From: Bacteroidales bacterium UBA1182
GTDB lineage: Bacteria; Bacteroidota; Bacteroidia; Bacteroidales; Bacteroidaceae
Assembly (NCBI GenBank): GCA_002310015.1
Contig: DBYQ01000029.1
Coordinates: 12,907 to 29,375, forward strand
DNA: 16,469 nucleotides
Reading direction: 5' to 3'
Both the position numbers and the translations under genes were made by a program. The notes under the pieces are model-generated. The model did not search any database. It saw only the letters and a list, made by a program, of their open reading frames with translations, and had not been told where the DNA came from. Shown in pieces: positions 6,811 through 13,954 of this stretch. The stretch's first letter is position 1. Each line of letters starts with the position of its first letter.

Positions 6811-6871
6811 CGGACTCGAACCGCCGTACTCGGTTTTGCAGACCGATACCTAGCCGCTCGGTCAAGGTACC
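6798..6871 (-). tRNA. tRNA-Cys (GCA anticodon)
   Basis: A 74-nt cloverleaf with encoded CCA: acceptor GGTACCT (from 6871) with AGGTACC, D arm with AGCGGCTAGGT, anticodon stem TCGGT/ACCGA around loop CTGCAAA (anticodon GCA), short variable loop, T stem GGCGG/CCGCC around TTCGAGT. The discriminator is U73 and is followed by CCA at 6800-6798, both as expected for tRNA-Cys. Promoter element TACCTTTGC lies 16 nt upstream and a terminator just downstream, so it is a single-gene transcript. The acceptor sequence contains the palindrome GGTACC. Confidence 0.97.
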
Positions 6872-6887
6872 ATTTGCATTTGCGGTT

Positions 6888-6896
6888 GCAAAGGTA
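6888..6896 (-). promoter_or_regulatory. tRNA-Cys promoter -7 element TACCTTTGC
   Basis: Exact TAnnTTTG match on the minus strand, 16 nt before the mature tRNA 5' end. No clear TTTG -33 element is visible at the usual distance; the upstream region is A/T-rich. Confidence 0.75.
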
Positions 6897-7132
6897 ATTG
6901 TTTTTTTGAAATCAGCTTATAACGGCCTCAGTTTTTTTTCTTCCTGAAATGAGTTAGTAAATCCGAATATTTGTAAAACAGTTATAAAATTGCCTTCTAA
7001 GCCTGTTTTTGGAACAAATATTAATCATTTTGCAAAGAATAAATCAATCCATGAATATTTCAACAACTATTTTTGCCCCAGATAAAACAAATAATCTATT
7101 CCTCCCTTAAGTACTTTTTCAATAATTGAAAT
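6897..7132. other. AT-rich intergenic stretch, no gene seen
   Basis: About 235 bases between the clpB terminator and the tRNA-Cys promoter. No ORF with recognisable content, no long inverted repeat and no RNA-gene pattern was found on either strand. It is clearly AT-richer than the coding DNA around it. Confidence 0.6.
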
Positions 7133-7177
7133 CAACACCCCCTTTATGATCTCATGCAGTCATAAAGGGGGTTGTTG
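7133..7177 (-). terminator. clpB: Intrinsic terminator behind clpB
   Basis: A 12-bp perfect stem, CCCCCTTTATGA (7138-7149) with TCATAAAGGGGG (7160-7171), and a 10-nt loop. Four or five more pairs (CAACA/TTGTTG with one bulge) can extend it. It starts 9 nt past the clpB stop. The U-tract on the minus strand is weak (TGTTGATTT). Confidence 0.75.
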
Positions 7178-7185
7178 TTTAAGTT

Positions 7186-9342
7186 TCAACTGAAAACTAT
7201 CTCATCGTTCTGAGCCGTAGCCGTAACGGGCTTGTTCCGGTCAACCTGTCCTGACAGGATCATTGTTGACAGACGGTTGAGCAACAGGTTCTGAATGGCA
7301 CGTTTAACAGGACGTGCACCAAACTCCGGATCAAATCCGGCCTTTGACATCAGTTCTACTGCCGATGCATCAACGTTAAGCGTGATTCCGTTCTCCTTAA
7401 GCATCCTGACTACTGAATCAACCTGCAGAGCCACAATCTGATGGATTTCAGTCTCTTTAAGCGGCATGAATACCACTGTCTCGTCAATACGGTTCAGGAA
7501 TTCGGGCCGTATGGTCTGCTTAAGCATCTCAAGCAGATGCTTGCGGGTCTCTTCAAGCCATTGTTGACGCTGAGCATCGGATGTGCCTATCTGTGCAGAC
7601 TTTTCACGTATATAATCACTGCCCAGATTGCTGGTCATGATGATTATGGTGTTCTTGAAGTTGACGGTACGTCCTTTGTTGTCAGTCAGACGGCCGTCAT
7701 CAAGCACCTGCAGCAGGATGTTGAACACATCGGGGTGTGCCTTCTCAATCTCATCAAACAGTACTACGGAGTAGGGCTTACGGCGCACGGCTTCAGTCAG
7801 CTGACCACCTTCATCATATCCTACGTATCCTGGAGGCGCTCCTATAAGACGGGTCACTGAGAACTTCTCCTGATACTCACTCATATCAATACGTGTCATC
7901 AGCTTCTCGTCATTGAACAGGTATTCTGCAAGCGCCTTGGCAAGTTCTGTCTTACCTACACCTGTCGTACCTAAGAAAATGAAACTGCCTATAGGACGTT
8001 TGGGATCCTGCAGGCCGGCTCGGCTGCGGCGCACGGCATTTGCCACTGCGCTTATGGCCTCTTCCTGGCCCACCACTCGCTTGTGCAGTTCCTCTTCAAG
8101 GTGGAGCAGTTTCTCACGCTCGCTTTCAAGCATACGGTTTACAGGTATGCCAGTCCAGCGTGAAACCACTTCGGCTATATCATCGGCGGTAACCTCCTCC
8201 TTTACTAGGGCGCTGTCGCCCTGCTTGGAGTGCAGTTCCTCCTGAATTTTTGCAATGTCCTGCTCCAGTTCCTTGAGCTTGCCGTAACGTATCTCAGCCA
8301 CGCGGCCGTAGTTGCCGTCACGCTCGGCATTGTCAGCCTCAATCTTGAGTTGCTCAATGCGCTGCTTGTCCTGCTGTATGCGTGATACCAGGTTCTTCTC
8401 TGATTCCCATTTCTCACGTATGGCCTTCTCCTGTTTCTGGAGATCCTCAATTTCAGCATTCAGTTGCTTGAGTTTTACAGTATCGTTTTCACGTTTGATG
8501 GCGGCACGCTCTATCTCAAGCTGCTTGAGCCTACGGGTTATCTCATCCAGCTCCTCAGGCACTGAGTTACGTTCCATACGCAGTTTTGCTGCGGCCTCAT
8601 CCATAAGGTCAATGGCTTTATCGGGCAGGAATCGGTCTGTGATATAACGGTTTGAGAGCTCCACGGCGGCTATCACGGCCTCATCCATGATACGCACCTT
8701 GTGGTGGTTCTCATAGCGCTCCTTAAGTCCACGCAGTATTGATATTGAACTCTGAACGTCAGGTTCATCAACCATTACGGTCTGGAATCGGCGCTCCAGG
8801 GCCTTGTCCTTTTCAAAATACTTCTGATATTCATTAAGGGTGGTGGCACCTATGGCACGCAGGTCACCACGCGCTAGGGCAGGTTTGAGGATGTTGGCGG
8901 CATCCATTGCGCCCTCACCGGCACCGGCTCCTACCAGGGTGTGAATCTCATCAATGAACAGTATGAAACTGCCGTCTGACTGTATAACCTCGTTTATTAC
9001 GCCCTTAAGACGTTCCTCAAATTCACCCTTATACTTGGCACCTGCCACAAGGGCACCCATATCAAGTGAATATACGGTCTTTGACTTAAGGTTCTCAGGT
9101 ACATCACCGCGTACAATACGCTGTGCTAGACCCTCAATGATTGCGGTCTTACCTGTACCCGGCTCACCTATAAGTATAGGATTGTTCTTGGTTCGGCGGC
9201 TCAATATCTGGAGTACCCGCCTTATCTCATCGTCACGGCCTATTACAGGGTCGAGCTTACCCTTGCGTGCCCGCTCATTAAGATTGATGGCGAACTGCTC
9301 AAGGTTCTGCGGTTTGTTCTGATTGTTTTGACTGTATTCCAT
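7186..9342 (-). CDS. clpB: ClpB/Hsp100 disaggregase lacking the N-terminal domain
   Basis: A hexameric cytosolic AAA+ chaperone that, with DnaK, pulls polypeptides out of aggregates. The 718 residues contain AAA-1 with Walker A GEPGTGKT (59-66), pore loop KYKG (103-106) and Walker B FILFIDE (126-132); a full coiled-coil M domain (about 250-375), which marks ClpB rather than ClpA/C; and AAA-2 with Walker A GTTGVGKT (458-465; Thr for the usual Pro), pore loop GYVG (505-508), Walker B VVLFDE (526-531), and a C-terminal lid with GARPVKR. Family members have about 860 residues; the missing part is the Clp-N substrate domain, since the protein starts in the linker just before KLDPVIGRDDEI. No N-domain remnant exists upstream, where there is an operator-like palindrome and a terminator, so the short form is native. 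Confidence 0.95.
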   Translation of the reverse strand: MEYSQNNQNKPQNLEQFAINLNERARKGKLDPVIGRDDEIRRVLQILSRRTKNNPILIGEPGTGKTAIIEGLAQRIVRGDVPENLKSKTVYSLDMGALVAGAKYKGEFEERLKGVINEVIQSDGSFILFIDEIHTLVGAGAGEGAMDAANILKPALARGDLRAIGATTLNEYQKYFEKDKALERRFQTVMVDEPDVQSSISILRGLKERYENHHKVRIMDEAVIAAVELSNRYITDRFLPDKAIDLMDEAAAKLRMERNSVPEELDEITRRLKQLEIERAAIKRENDTVKLKQLNAEIEDLQKQEKAIREKWESEKNLVSRIQQDKQRIEQLKIEADNAERDGNYGRVAEIRYGKLKELEQDIAKIQEELHSKQGDSALVKEEVTADDIAEVVSRWTGIPVNRMLESEREKLLHLEEELHKRVVGQEEAISAVANAVRRSRAGLQDPKRPIGSFIFLGTTGVGKTELAKALAEYLFNDEKLMTRIDMSEYQEKFSVTRLIGAPPGYVGYDEGGQLTEAVRRKPYSVVLFDEIEKAHPDVFNILLQVLDDGRLTDNKGRTVNFKNTIIIMTSNLGSDYIREKSAQIGTSDAQRQQWLEETRKHLLEMLKQTIRPEFLNRIDETVVFMPLKETEIHQIVALQVDSVVRMLKENGITLNVDASAVELMSKAGFDPEFGARPVKRAIQNLLLNRLSTMILSGQVDRNKPVTATAQNDEIVFS

Positions 9343-9396
9343 AATTGCTGTTTTTGATTTCTATTGAGAGCACCGCAACAAGCAAGCCACGAACCA

Positions 9397-9419
9397 TTCT
9401 GTGACAATTTGTCGCAGAA
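9397..9419. promoter_or_regulatory. clpB: 23-bp near-perfect palindrome, putative clpB operator
   Basis: TTCTG-T-GACAA-T-TTGTC-G-CAGAA: both arms match at 10 of 11 positions around a single central base. It lies 55-77 nt upstream of the clpB ATG, the expected promoter zone. It is not CIRCE (TTAGCACTC-N9-GAGTGCTAA). It has no tail of T or A like a terminator, so a dimeric repressor or activator site is the best reading. The protein is unknown. Confidence 0.6.
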
Positions 9420-9420
9420 A

Positions 9421-9456
9421 AACAAAATAGCGCTGACAGATTGACAATCAGCGCTT
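9421..9456 (-). terminator. rlmB: Intrinsic terminator behind rlmB
   Basis: An 8-bp stem, AGCGCTGA (9429-9436) with TCAGCGCT (9448-9455), and an 11-nt loop, followed on the minus strand by ATTTTGTTTTT. It lies 20 nt past the rlmB stop and separates the dnaN operon from the clpB control region. Confidence 0.8.
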
Positions 9457-9475
9457 TAGTAAGTAAAAACGGGGT

Positions 9476-10210
9476 TTAAGAGAGTCTTTGCTTAACTATC
9501 TCATACATAAGGACTCCCGCTGCAACCGATACGTTGAGTGACTCAATCTTACCTAGTATTGGTATGCGTGCCCATTCGTCACACAGTGCCAGATGTTCCT
9601 GAGGAATACCTTTGTCCTCGGCTCCCATTATAAGGCAAACCGGACCGCGGTAATCACCTTTGGTGTAATCCTTATCACCTTTCTCCGTGGCACCTACAAT
9701 GCGTATTCCGCAGTTCTTAAGAAATTTGATTGTAGAGCTTATCTGATTCTCGCGGCATACGGGTAGAGTGTGCAGCGCTCCGGCCGATGTCTTGATGGCA
9801 TCGGCATTCACACTGACACTGTTCTTGGAAGGGATGATGATTGCATCCACGCCGGCGCATTCGGATGTACGGGCTATCGCACCGAAGTTACGCACGTCGG
9901 TTACGCCGTCAAGCAGTATGAAGAAGGGGTCCTTGCCCTGCTCAAAAAGGGTGGGCACAAGGTCCTCGACATGCTGATATGTTATCTGTGTGGTGAATGC
10001 TATTACACCCTGATGATTCTTGCGGGTAATGCGGTTAAGACGCTCCACAGGTACTCTCTGGACTGGTATATCCAATCCTTTTATAGCTGCGAATAGCTCC
10101 CTTGAGAGTTCCCCCTGCATATCCTTCTTAATCAGCAGGCGGTCAATTTCCTTACCAGCTTCTACTGCTTCAATCACGGCACGTATGCCGAATATCATTT
10201 CATCTTCCAT
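9476..10210 (-). CDS. rlmB: TrmH/RlmB-family rRNA/tRNA guanosine 2'-O-methyltransferase
   Basis: A SPOUT-class SAM-dependent methyltransferase, most like RlmB, which 2'-O-methylates a guanosine in 23S rRNA. From ATG 10210 it has 244 residues: an N-terminal L30e-like substrate-binding domain (about 1-80, with RITRKNHQGV), motif 1 LDGVTDVRNFGAIART (100-115; Asn108 and Arg114), motif 2 IMGAEDKGIP (194-203; Glu198), and motif 3 IPILGKIESLNVSVAAGVLM (216-235; Asn226). The frame opens to a TTG at 10219; ATG 10210 is the more natural start and overlaps recN by 11 nt. It is last in the dnaN operon and is followed by a terminator. The choice between RlmB and another TrmH-family substrate cannot be made from sequence alone. 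Confidence 0.92.
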   Translation of the reverse strand: MEDEMIFGIRAVIEAVEAGKEIDRLLIKKDMQGELSRELFAAIKGLDIPVQRVPVERLNRITRKNHQGVIAFTTQITYQHVEDLVPTLFEQGKDPFFILLDGVTDVRNFGAIARTSECAGVDAIIIPSKNSVSVNADAIKTSAGALHTLPVCRENQISSTIKFLKNCGIRIVGATEKGDKDYTKGDYRGPVCLIMGAEDKGIPQEHLALCDEWARIPILGKIESLNVSVAAGVLMYEIVKQRLS

Positions 10211-11873
10211 TGTTGTCAATCAGTGCTTTTGCGTTGTCAAGAGCTGCCTGGGTGAGTGTGGCACCACTCATCATTGAGGCAATCTCACGTATTCTTTCAT
10301 CATAATCAAGAAGTGCAATCCTGGTTCGGGTGGCATTCTTCTCATCGGTCTTATATACTTTATAATGTGTGCTCCCCAAGGCGGCTATCTGGGGCAGGTG
10401 GGTTATGGCCAGAACCTGACGGCCTCCGCCGGACATCTGCTCCATAAGGAGTGCCATCTTCTCTGCAACCGCACCTGATACTCCGGTATCAATCTCATCA
10501 AAGATCACAGTGGGCAGAGTGCGCACCCCGGCTATCATTGATTTGATGGAGAGCATTACGCGGGCAATCTCACCGCCTGATGCCACTCCTGATATCTCCT
10601 GCATGGGCACGGCCTTGTTTGCTGAGAACATGAACCTGAGGTCATCATGCCCGCTGCGGTCATAACCTGTTGACGGAGTGATGTCTATTCCAAACTGTAC
10701 ATTGGGTATGCCTAACGGCATAAGCAGCGCCTTTATCTGCTTTATTATTGAGTCCGATGCCTTCTTGCGTGTATCGGTGAGCCGTATGGCTGCTTTCTCC
10801 ATCTCCTTGAATGCAGCGTTGACCTGTTGTTCAAGGCGTTTTATGTCATCCTCAAAGGTGTCAGTGCGGTCCAGACGGGTGCGGACTGATGCCGCAAGTT
10901 CCAGAAGTTCAGCGATGCTGTTTTTCTTGTGCTTCTTAAGCAGTGAATATATAAGGTCAAGCCGCTCGTTTACCTGTTCCAGACGGGCAGGGTCAAAATT
11001 GACCTTCTCCTGACAGTCTGTTACGGTTTCAGCTATGTCTCTCAGTTCAATGAGGCAGCTTTCAAGCCTTTCTGCCAGCTCTGTTGCATCAGGCAGGTTC
11101 TTCTGTGCGGAGCGGAGTGACTGCAGGGCTGTCTTTAACGCCTGTATCGTACCTCCGTCATCTGACCCCTCCATGATTTCTGATGCACGGAACAGATCCT
11201 GTTTTATCTCCTCAGCATGGTTAAGTATCTCTGATTCCTGTTCCAGCTGCTCCTGCTCGCCGTCAGTGAGCCGTGCTTTCTCCAGTCCCTCAAGCTGGAA
11301 CTCAAGATAGCCTCGGTCTGTATTGTCTGATTCAAATTCCGCTTTAAGACGTTCCAGTTCAGCCTTCAAGCCGTTCCATTTGTCAAAGCATGATTCATAC
11401 GCAGTCTTAACGGTGGTGTTGGCGGCAATGGTGTCAACTACCTCTGTCTGGAAAGACTCCGTGCCAAGAGCCAGATTCTGATGTTGGGAGTGTATGTCAA
11501 TAAGACGGCAACCCAGGTCGCGCATGACAGTGAGTGATACCGGAGTGTCGTTTATGAATGCGCGGCTCTTGCCGGACTGCATCAGCTCACGGCGCAGTAT
11601 GGTGTCATTAGGGTCATAGTCAAGGCTGTTGTCAGTAAAGAATTGCTCCAAACCATAGCAATCGACAGAGAAACTGCCCTCAATGGTACATTTATCGGCA
11701 CCTTGCATTATTGTCTTGGAATCAGCCCTGCCGCCCAGCAGCAGGTTCATGGCTCCAAGTATTATTGACTTACCGGCACCTGTCTCACCGGTCATGACAG
11801 AGAAGCCCTCCCTGAAATCTATGTCCAGACGGTCTATCAGGACGTAATTGCGTATGTGTACCTCCTTAAGCAT
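10200..11873 (-). CDS. recN: DNA repair protein RecN
   Basis: An SMC-like ATPase for double-strand break repair, tethering DNA during RecA-dependent recombination. 557 residues, normal length: Walker A GETGAGKS (29-36), DIHSQHQN (126-133; Q-loop region), two long coiled-coil segments (about 155-375) around a central hinge, ABC signature ASGGE (431-435), Walker B TVIFDEIDTGVSG (455-467), and a switch His in ITHLPQIA (490-497). Its ATG shares one base with the coaBC-DUF4835 stop (TGATG), so translation is likely coupled. AAGGAGG occurs inside the first codons rather than before the start. Confidence 0.96.
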   Translation of the reverse strand: MLKEVHIRNYVLIDRLDIDFREGFSVMTGETGAGKSIILGAMNLLLGGRADSKTIMQGADKCTIEGSFSVDCYGLEQFFTDNSLDYDPNDTILRRELMQSGKSRAFINDTPVSLTVMRDLGCRLIDIHSQHQNLALGTESFQTEVVDTIAANTTVKTAYESCFDKWNGLKAELERLKAEFESDNTDRGYLEFQLEGLEKARLTDGEQEQLEQESEILNHAEEIKQDLFRASEIMEGSDDGGTIQALKTALQSLRSAQKNLPDATELAERLESCLIELRDIAETVTDCQEKVNFDPARLEQVNERLDLIYSLLKKHKKNSIAELLELAASVRTRLDRTDTFEDDIKRLEQQVNAAFKEMEKAAIRLTDTRKKASDSIIKQIKALLMPLGIPNVQFGIDITPSTGYDRSGHDDLRFMFSANKAVPMQEISGVASGGEIARVMLSIKSMIAGVRTLPTVIFDEIDTGVSGAVAEKMALLMEQMSGGGRQVLAITHLPQIAALGSTHYKVYKTDEKNATRTRIALLDYDERIREIASMMSGATLTQAALDNAKALIDNNGR

Positions 11874-13954
11874 CAGTTTTGTGTCTTAATGGTATTCCAG
11901 TCATTGGAGAGTGACGGGTTTATGCGGCTGAGCAGCTCAATCACTTTGGTGCGTTCGCTCTCTATGCCGGCAGAATATATGCTTATCAGTTCATTCTTCT
12001 TGATTTCCGTAAAAAGGGTGGGCAGGGTTGATGTGCTCTTGGCCTGCCTGGTGTCAGAGAGCAACTGGAGGCTCTCGGTTATTGTGGCACGCCCGCGGTC
12101 AGCATTGGCCGTCATGTCATCCAGGCCTTTGCGATGGTAATCATACTGAAGCTGGCGGAACGATGCCAGAGTACCGTTCATGTAATCATTTATGATTGAG
12201 TATCGGTTGGCCTTGGTGTCGAATGAACGCCATCCGCCTCCCAGTGACTGTGAACTGGCTGCGATATTCTCAGCCTGCCTTAAGATATCAGTGCCGCCCT
12301 TGGGTGACATGGTGTCAAAATCCAGCCCTATTATAAGCAGGCTGTAGTAGGCCAATATGGCCGTGAGGTTATTGTCTGGGGTAATGCCTGGTGAAAACTC
12401 AATACGGTCCTGCTCAGTATAAGTGAACTCTACATCGGCATCACGGAAATTGAATACCGTGGTGTTATAGGTGGAGCCATAGACAGGGCGGCTGCTCTGA
12501 ACGGTCAGCTCGCAGGTCATCTTGCCGGTCTGTTTCTCATATTTGTTTACCAAAAGATTGAAGTTGCACTGAATGCGCTCATTCTCAGTAAAATGATAGT
12601 CCGTCCAGACCTGATGCGTTAGAAACTCCTTGATGGCATTCTCCAATGACTTGAACACATCCTTGTCAGTACCCTGAATCTTTGAGGTGTTGATGGTCAG
12701 GGTGGGGTTGAGCTCCTGAGCCTGTGCCTTAAGCGGCATCAGCAGGAACGCAAGGCAGAACAGCAGACCGGCAAGCTTATCAATGATAGCCTTTGCCACA
12801 CTCTTTTTTGATTGCAGCGGTAATTCCTCACTACTGTTGCGGTCTATCAGAGTGACCTTGTTTGTATCATAGCCAAATCCCGCACCCTCATCACGCAGTG
12901 AGTTGAGCACAATGAAATCCAGATTCTTGCGCTCCAGCTTGCTCTGGGCGTTGCTCTGCTCGTCATTGGTCTCAAGGGCAAAGCCTACCATACGCTGGTC
13001 GGGGCGTTTTACGGCGCCCAGTGCTGCTGCAATGTCCTCAGTGGGCTTGAGGGTGATTGTCATCTCACCCTTGCGCTTGATCTTGGTGTCCGATGTCACC
13101 GCGGGAGTAAAATCGGCTACCGCTGCGCACAGAATGGCGGCGTCCGTGCCGGGGAAATGCTCCATTGCTGCCTCATACATCTGATGGGCAGACTTTACGT
13201 CTATTCTCTTTATTCCGGGATGAACGGTCTTAAGGATTACCGGGCCTGCTATGAGAGTAACATCAGCGCCGCGCTGCGCACACTCCTCGGCCAGCGCGAA
13301 TCCCATCTTGCCGGTTGACCAGTTGCCTATAAAGCGTACCGGGTCAATCTGCTCATAGGTGGGCCCTGCTGTTATCAGGATTTTTTTTTTTGAAAACTGG
13401 GCCTGTTGAGTGAAGTAATCCTCAAGTGCTGCCACAATAACCTCCGGCTCCTGCATGCGGCCTTTGCCTACAAGCTGGCTGGCCAGTTCACCGCTGGCTG
13501 GCTCGATTATGATGTTGCCGATGGAGCGCAGAGTCTCCATGTTGCGCTGAGTTACAGGATTCAGGTACATATCCAGATCCATTGCGGGAGCAATGAATAC
13601 AGGGGCTTTCATTGAGTAGTAGGTGGTGATGAGCATATTGTCTGCCACACCGCTGGCCATCTTGCCCAGTGTCGAGGCGGTGCAGGGGGCTATAAGCATG
13701 GCATCGGCCCAGAGACCCAGATCAACGTGGCTGTTCCAAGAACCGTCACGACGGTCAAAGAACTCGCTTACCACCGGCTTGCGTGTAAGTGTGGAGAGGG
13801 TGAGGGGAGTGATGAACTCCTTTCCGGCAGGTGTCATGACAACCTGTACCTCAGCGCCTGCCTTGATGAGCAGACGTACCAGATAGGCTGCCTTATATGC
13901 GGCAATACTGCCGGTTACACCCAGAACAATATGTTTACCGTTCAGTTGTGACAT
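11873..13954 (-). CDS. coaBC: CoaBC (phosphopantothenoylcysteine synthase/decarboxylase) fused in frame to a DUF4835 domain
   Basis: CoaB joins 4'-phosphopantothenate to cysteine with CTP, and CoaC decarboxylates the product to 4'-phosphopantetheine for coenzyme A. Of 693 residues, CoaC is about 1-185: FMN-binding GVTGSIAAYK (12-21), SHVDLG with catalytic His (75-80), PAMDLDMY (123-130), and ASQLVGKGRM, where some family members have a Cys after Ala and this has Ser. CoaB is about 190-393: ITAGPTYEQIDPVRFIGNWSTGKMG split over 194-218, AAVADF (277-282) and KIKRKGEM (291-298). At 396 it runs into a signal-peptide-like stretch LLFCLAFLLMPLKAQAQ and then a complete DUF4835 domain (about 413-693), normally a separate exported protein encoded by the next gene. 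The start shares a base with the exonuclease stop (TAATG). Confidence 0.9.
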   Translation of the reverse strand: MSQLNGKHIVLGVTGSIAAYKAAYLVRLLIKAGAEVQVVMTPAGKEFITPLTLSTLTRKPVVSEFFDRRDGSWNSHVDLGLWADAMLIAPCTASTLGKMASGVADNMLITTYYSMKAPVFIAPAMDLDMYLNPVTQRNMETLRSIGNIIIEPASGELASQLVGKGRMQEPEVIVAALEDYFTQQAQFSKKKILITAGPTYEQIDPVRFIGNWSTGKMGFALAEECAQRGADVTLIAGPVILKTVHPGIKRIDVKSAHQMYEAAMEHFPGTDAAILCAAVADFTPAVTSDTKIKRKGEMTITLKPTEDIAAALGAVKRPDQRMVGFALETNDEQSNAQSKLERKNLDFIVLNSLRDEGAGFGYDTNKVTLIDRNSSEELPLQSKKSVAKAIIDKLAGLLFCLAFLLMPLKAQAQELNPTLTINTSKIQGTDKDVFKSLENAIKEFLTHQVWTDYHFTENERIQCNFNLLVNKYEKQTGKMTCELTVQSSRPVYGSTYNTTVFNFRDADVEFTYTEQDRIEFSPGITPDNNLTAILAYYSLLIIGLDFDTMSPKGGTDILRQAENIAASSQSLGGGWRSFDTKANRYSIINDYMNGTLASFRQLQYDYHRKGLDDMTANADRGRATITESLQLLSDTRQAKSTSTLPTLFTEIKKNELISIYSAGIESERTKVIELLSRINPSLSNDWNTIKTQN
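12770..12809 (-). promoter_or_regulatory. coaBC: Possible -1 ribosomal frameshift site at the CoaB/DUF4835 junction
   Basis: The slippery heptamer A AAA AAG (12809-12803) is in the correct phase (0-frame codons AAA AAG, Lys383-Lys384). A 5-nt spacer follows, then a stem-loop with GGCAA (12797-12793) pairing TTGCC (12774-12770) and an inner bulged 6-bp stem closing on ATT. In the -1 frame, 7 codons (ECGKGYH) lead to tandem TGA TAA (12782-12777). GAGGA lies about 15 nt upstream. The element would yield a 391-residue CoaBC without DUF4835. Predicted by eye only. Confidence 0.45.
13381..13391 (-). repeat. coaBC: A11 homopolymer at the CoaC/CoaB boundary
   Basis: Eleven consecutive A on the coding strand encode the end of Ser188 and Lys189-191 before Ile192. 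With 10 A the frame stops at the next TGA (KKKS then stop); with 12 A, or after a -1 ribosomal slip, it stops after NPDNSRAHL. Either way the product is a stand-alone CoaC of about 190-200 residues. Confidence 0.8.

Noticed and set aside
6748..6871. tRNA-Cys with a repeated 3' end as an integration (att) site
   Set aside because: The copy is inverted, not direct, lies only about 40 bases away, and no integrase or foreign block is present.
9343..9475. A hidden ClpB N-domain remnant upstream of clpB
   Set aside because: The 133-nt gap is filled by a terminator, the palindrome and a leader; no N-domain-like peptide in any frame.
12777..12782. TGA TAA as the original CoaBC stop after a simple frameshift mutation
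   Set aside because: The in-frame residues VAKAIIDKL match the usual CoaBC C-terminus, so the present frame is the ancestral one; the -1 stops are only meaningful if slippage occurs.
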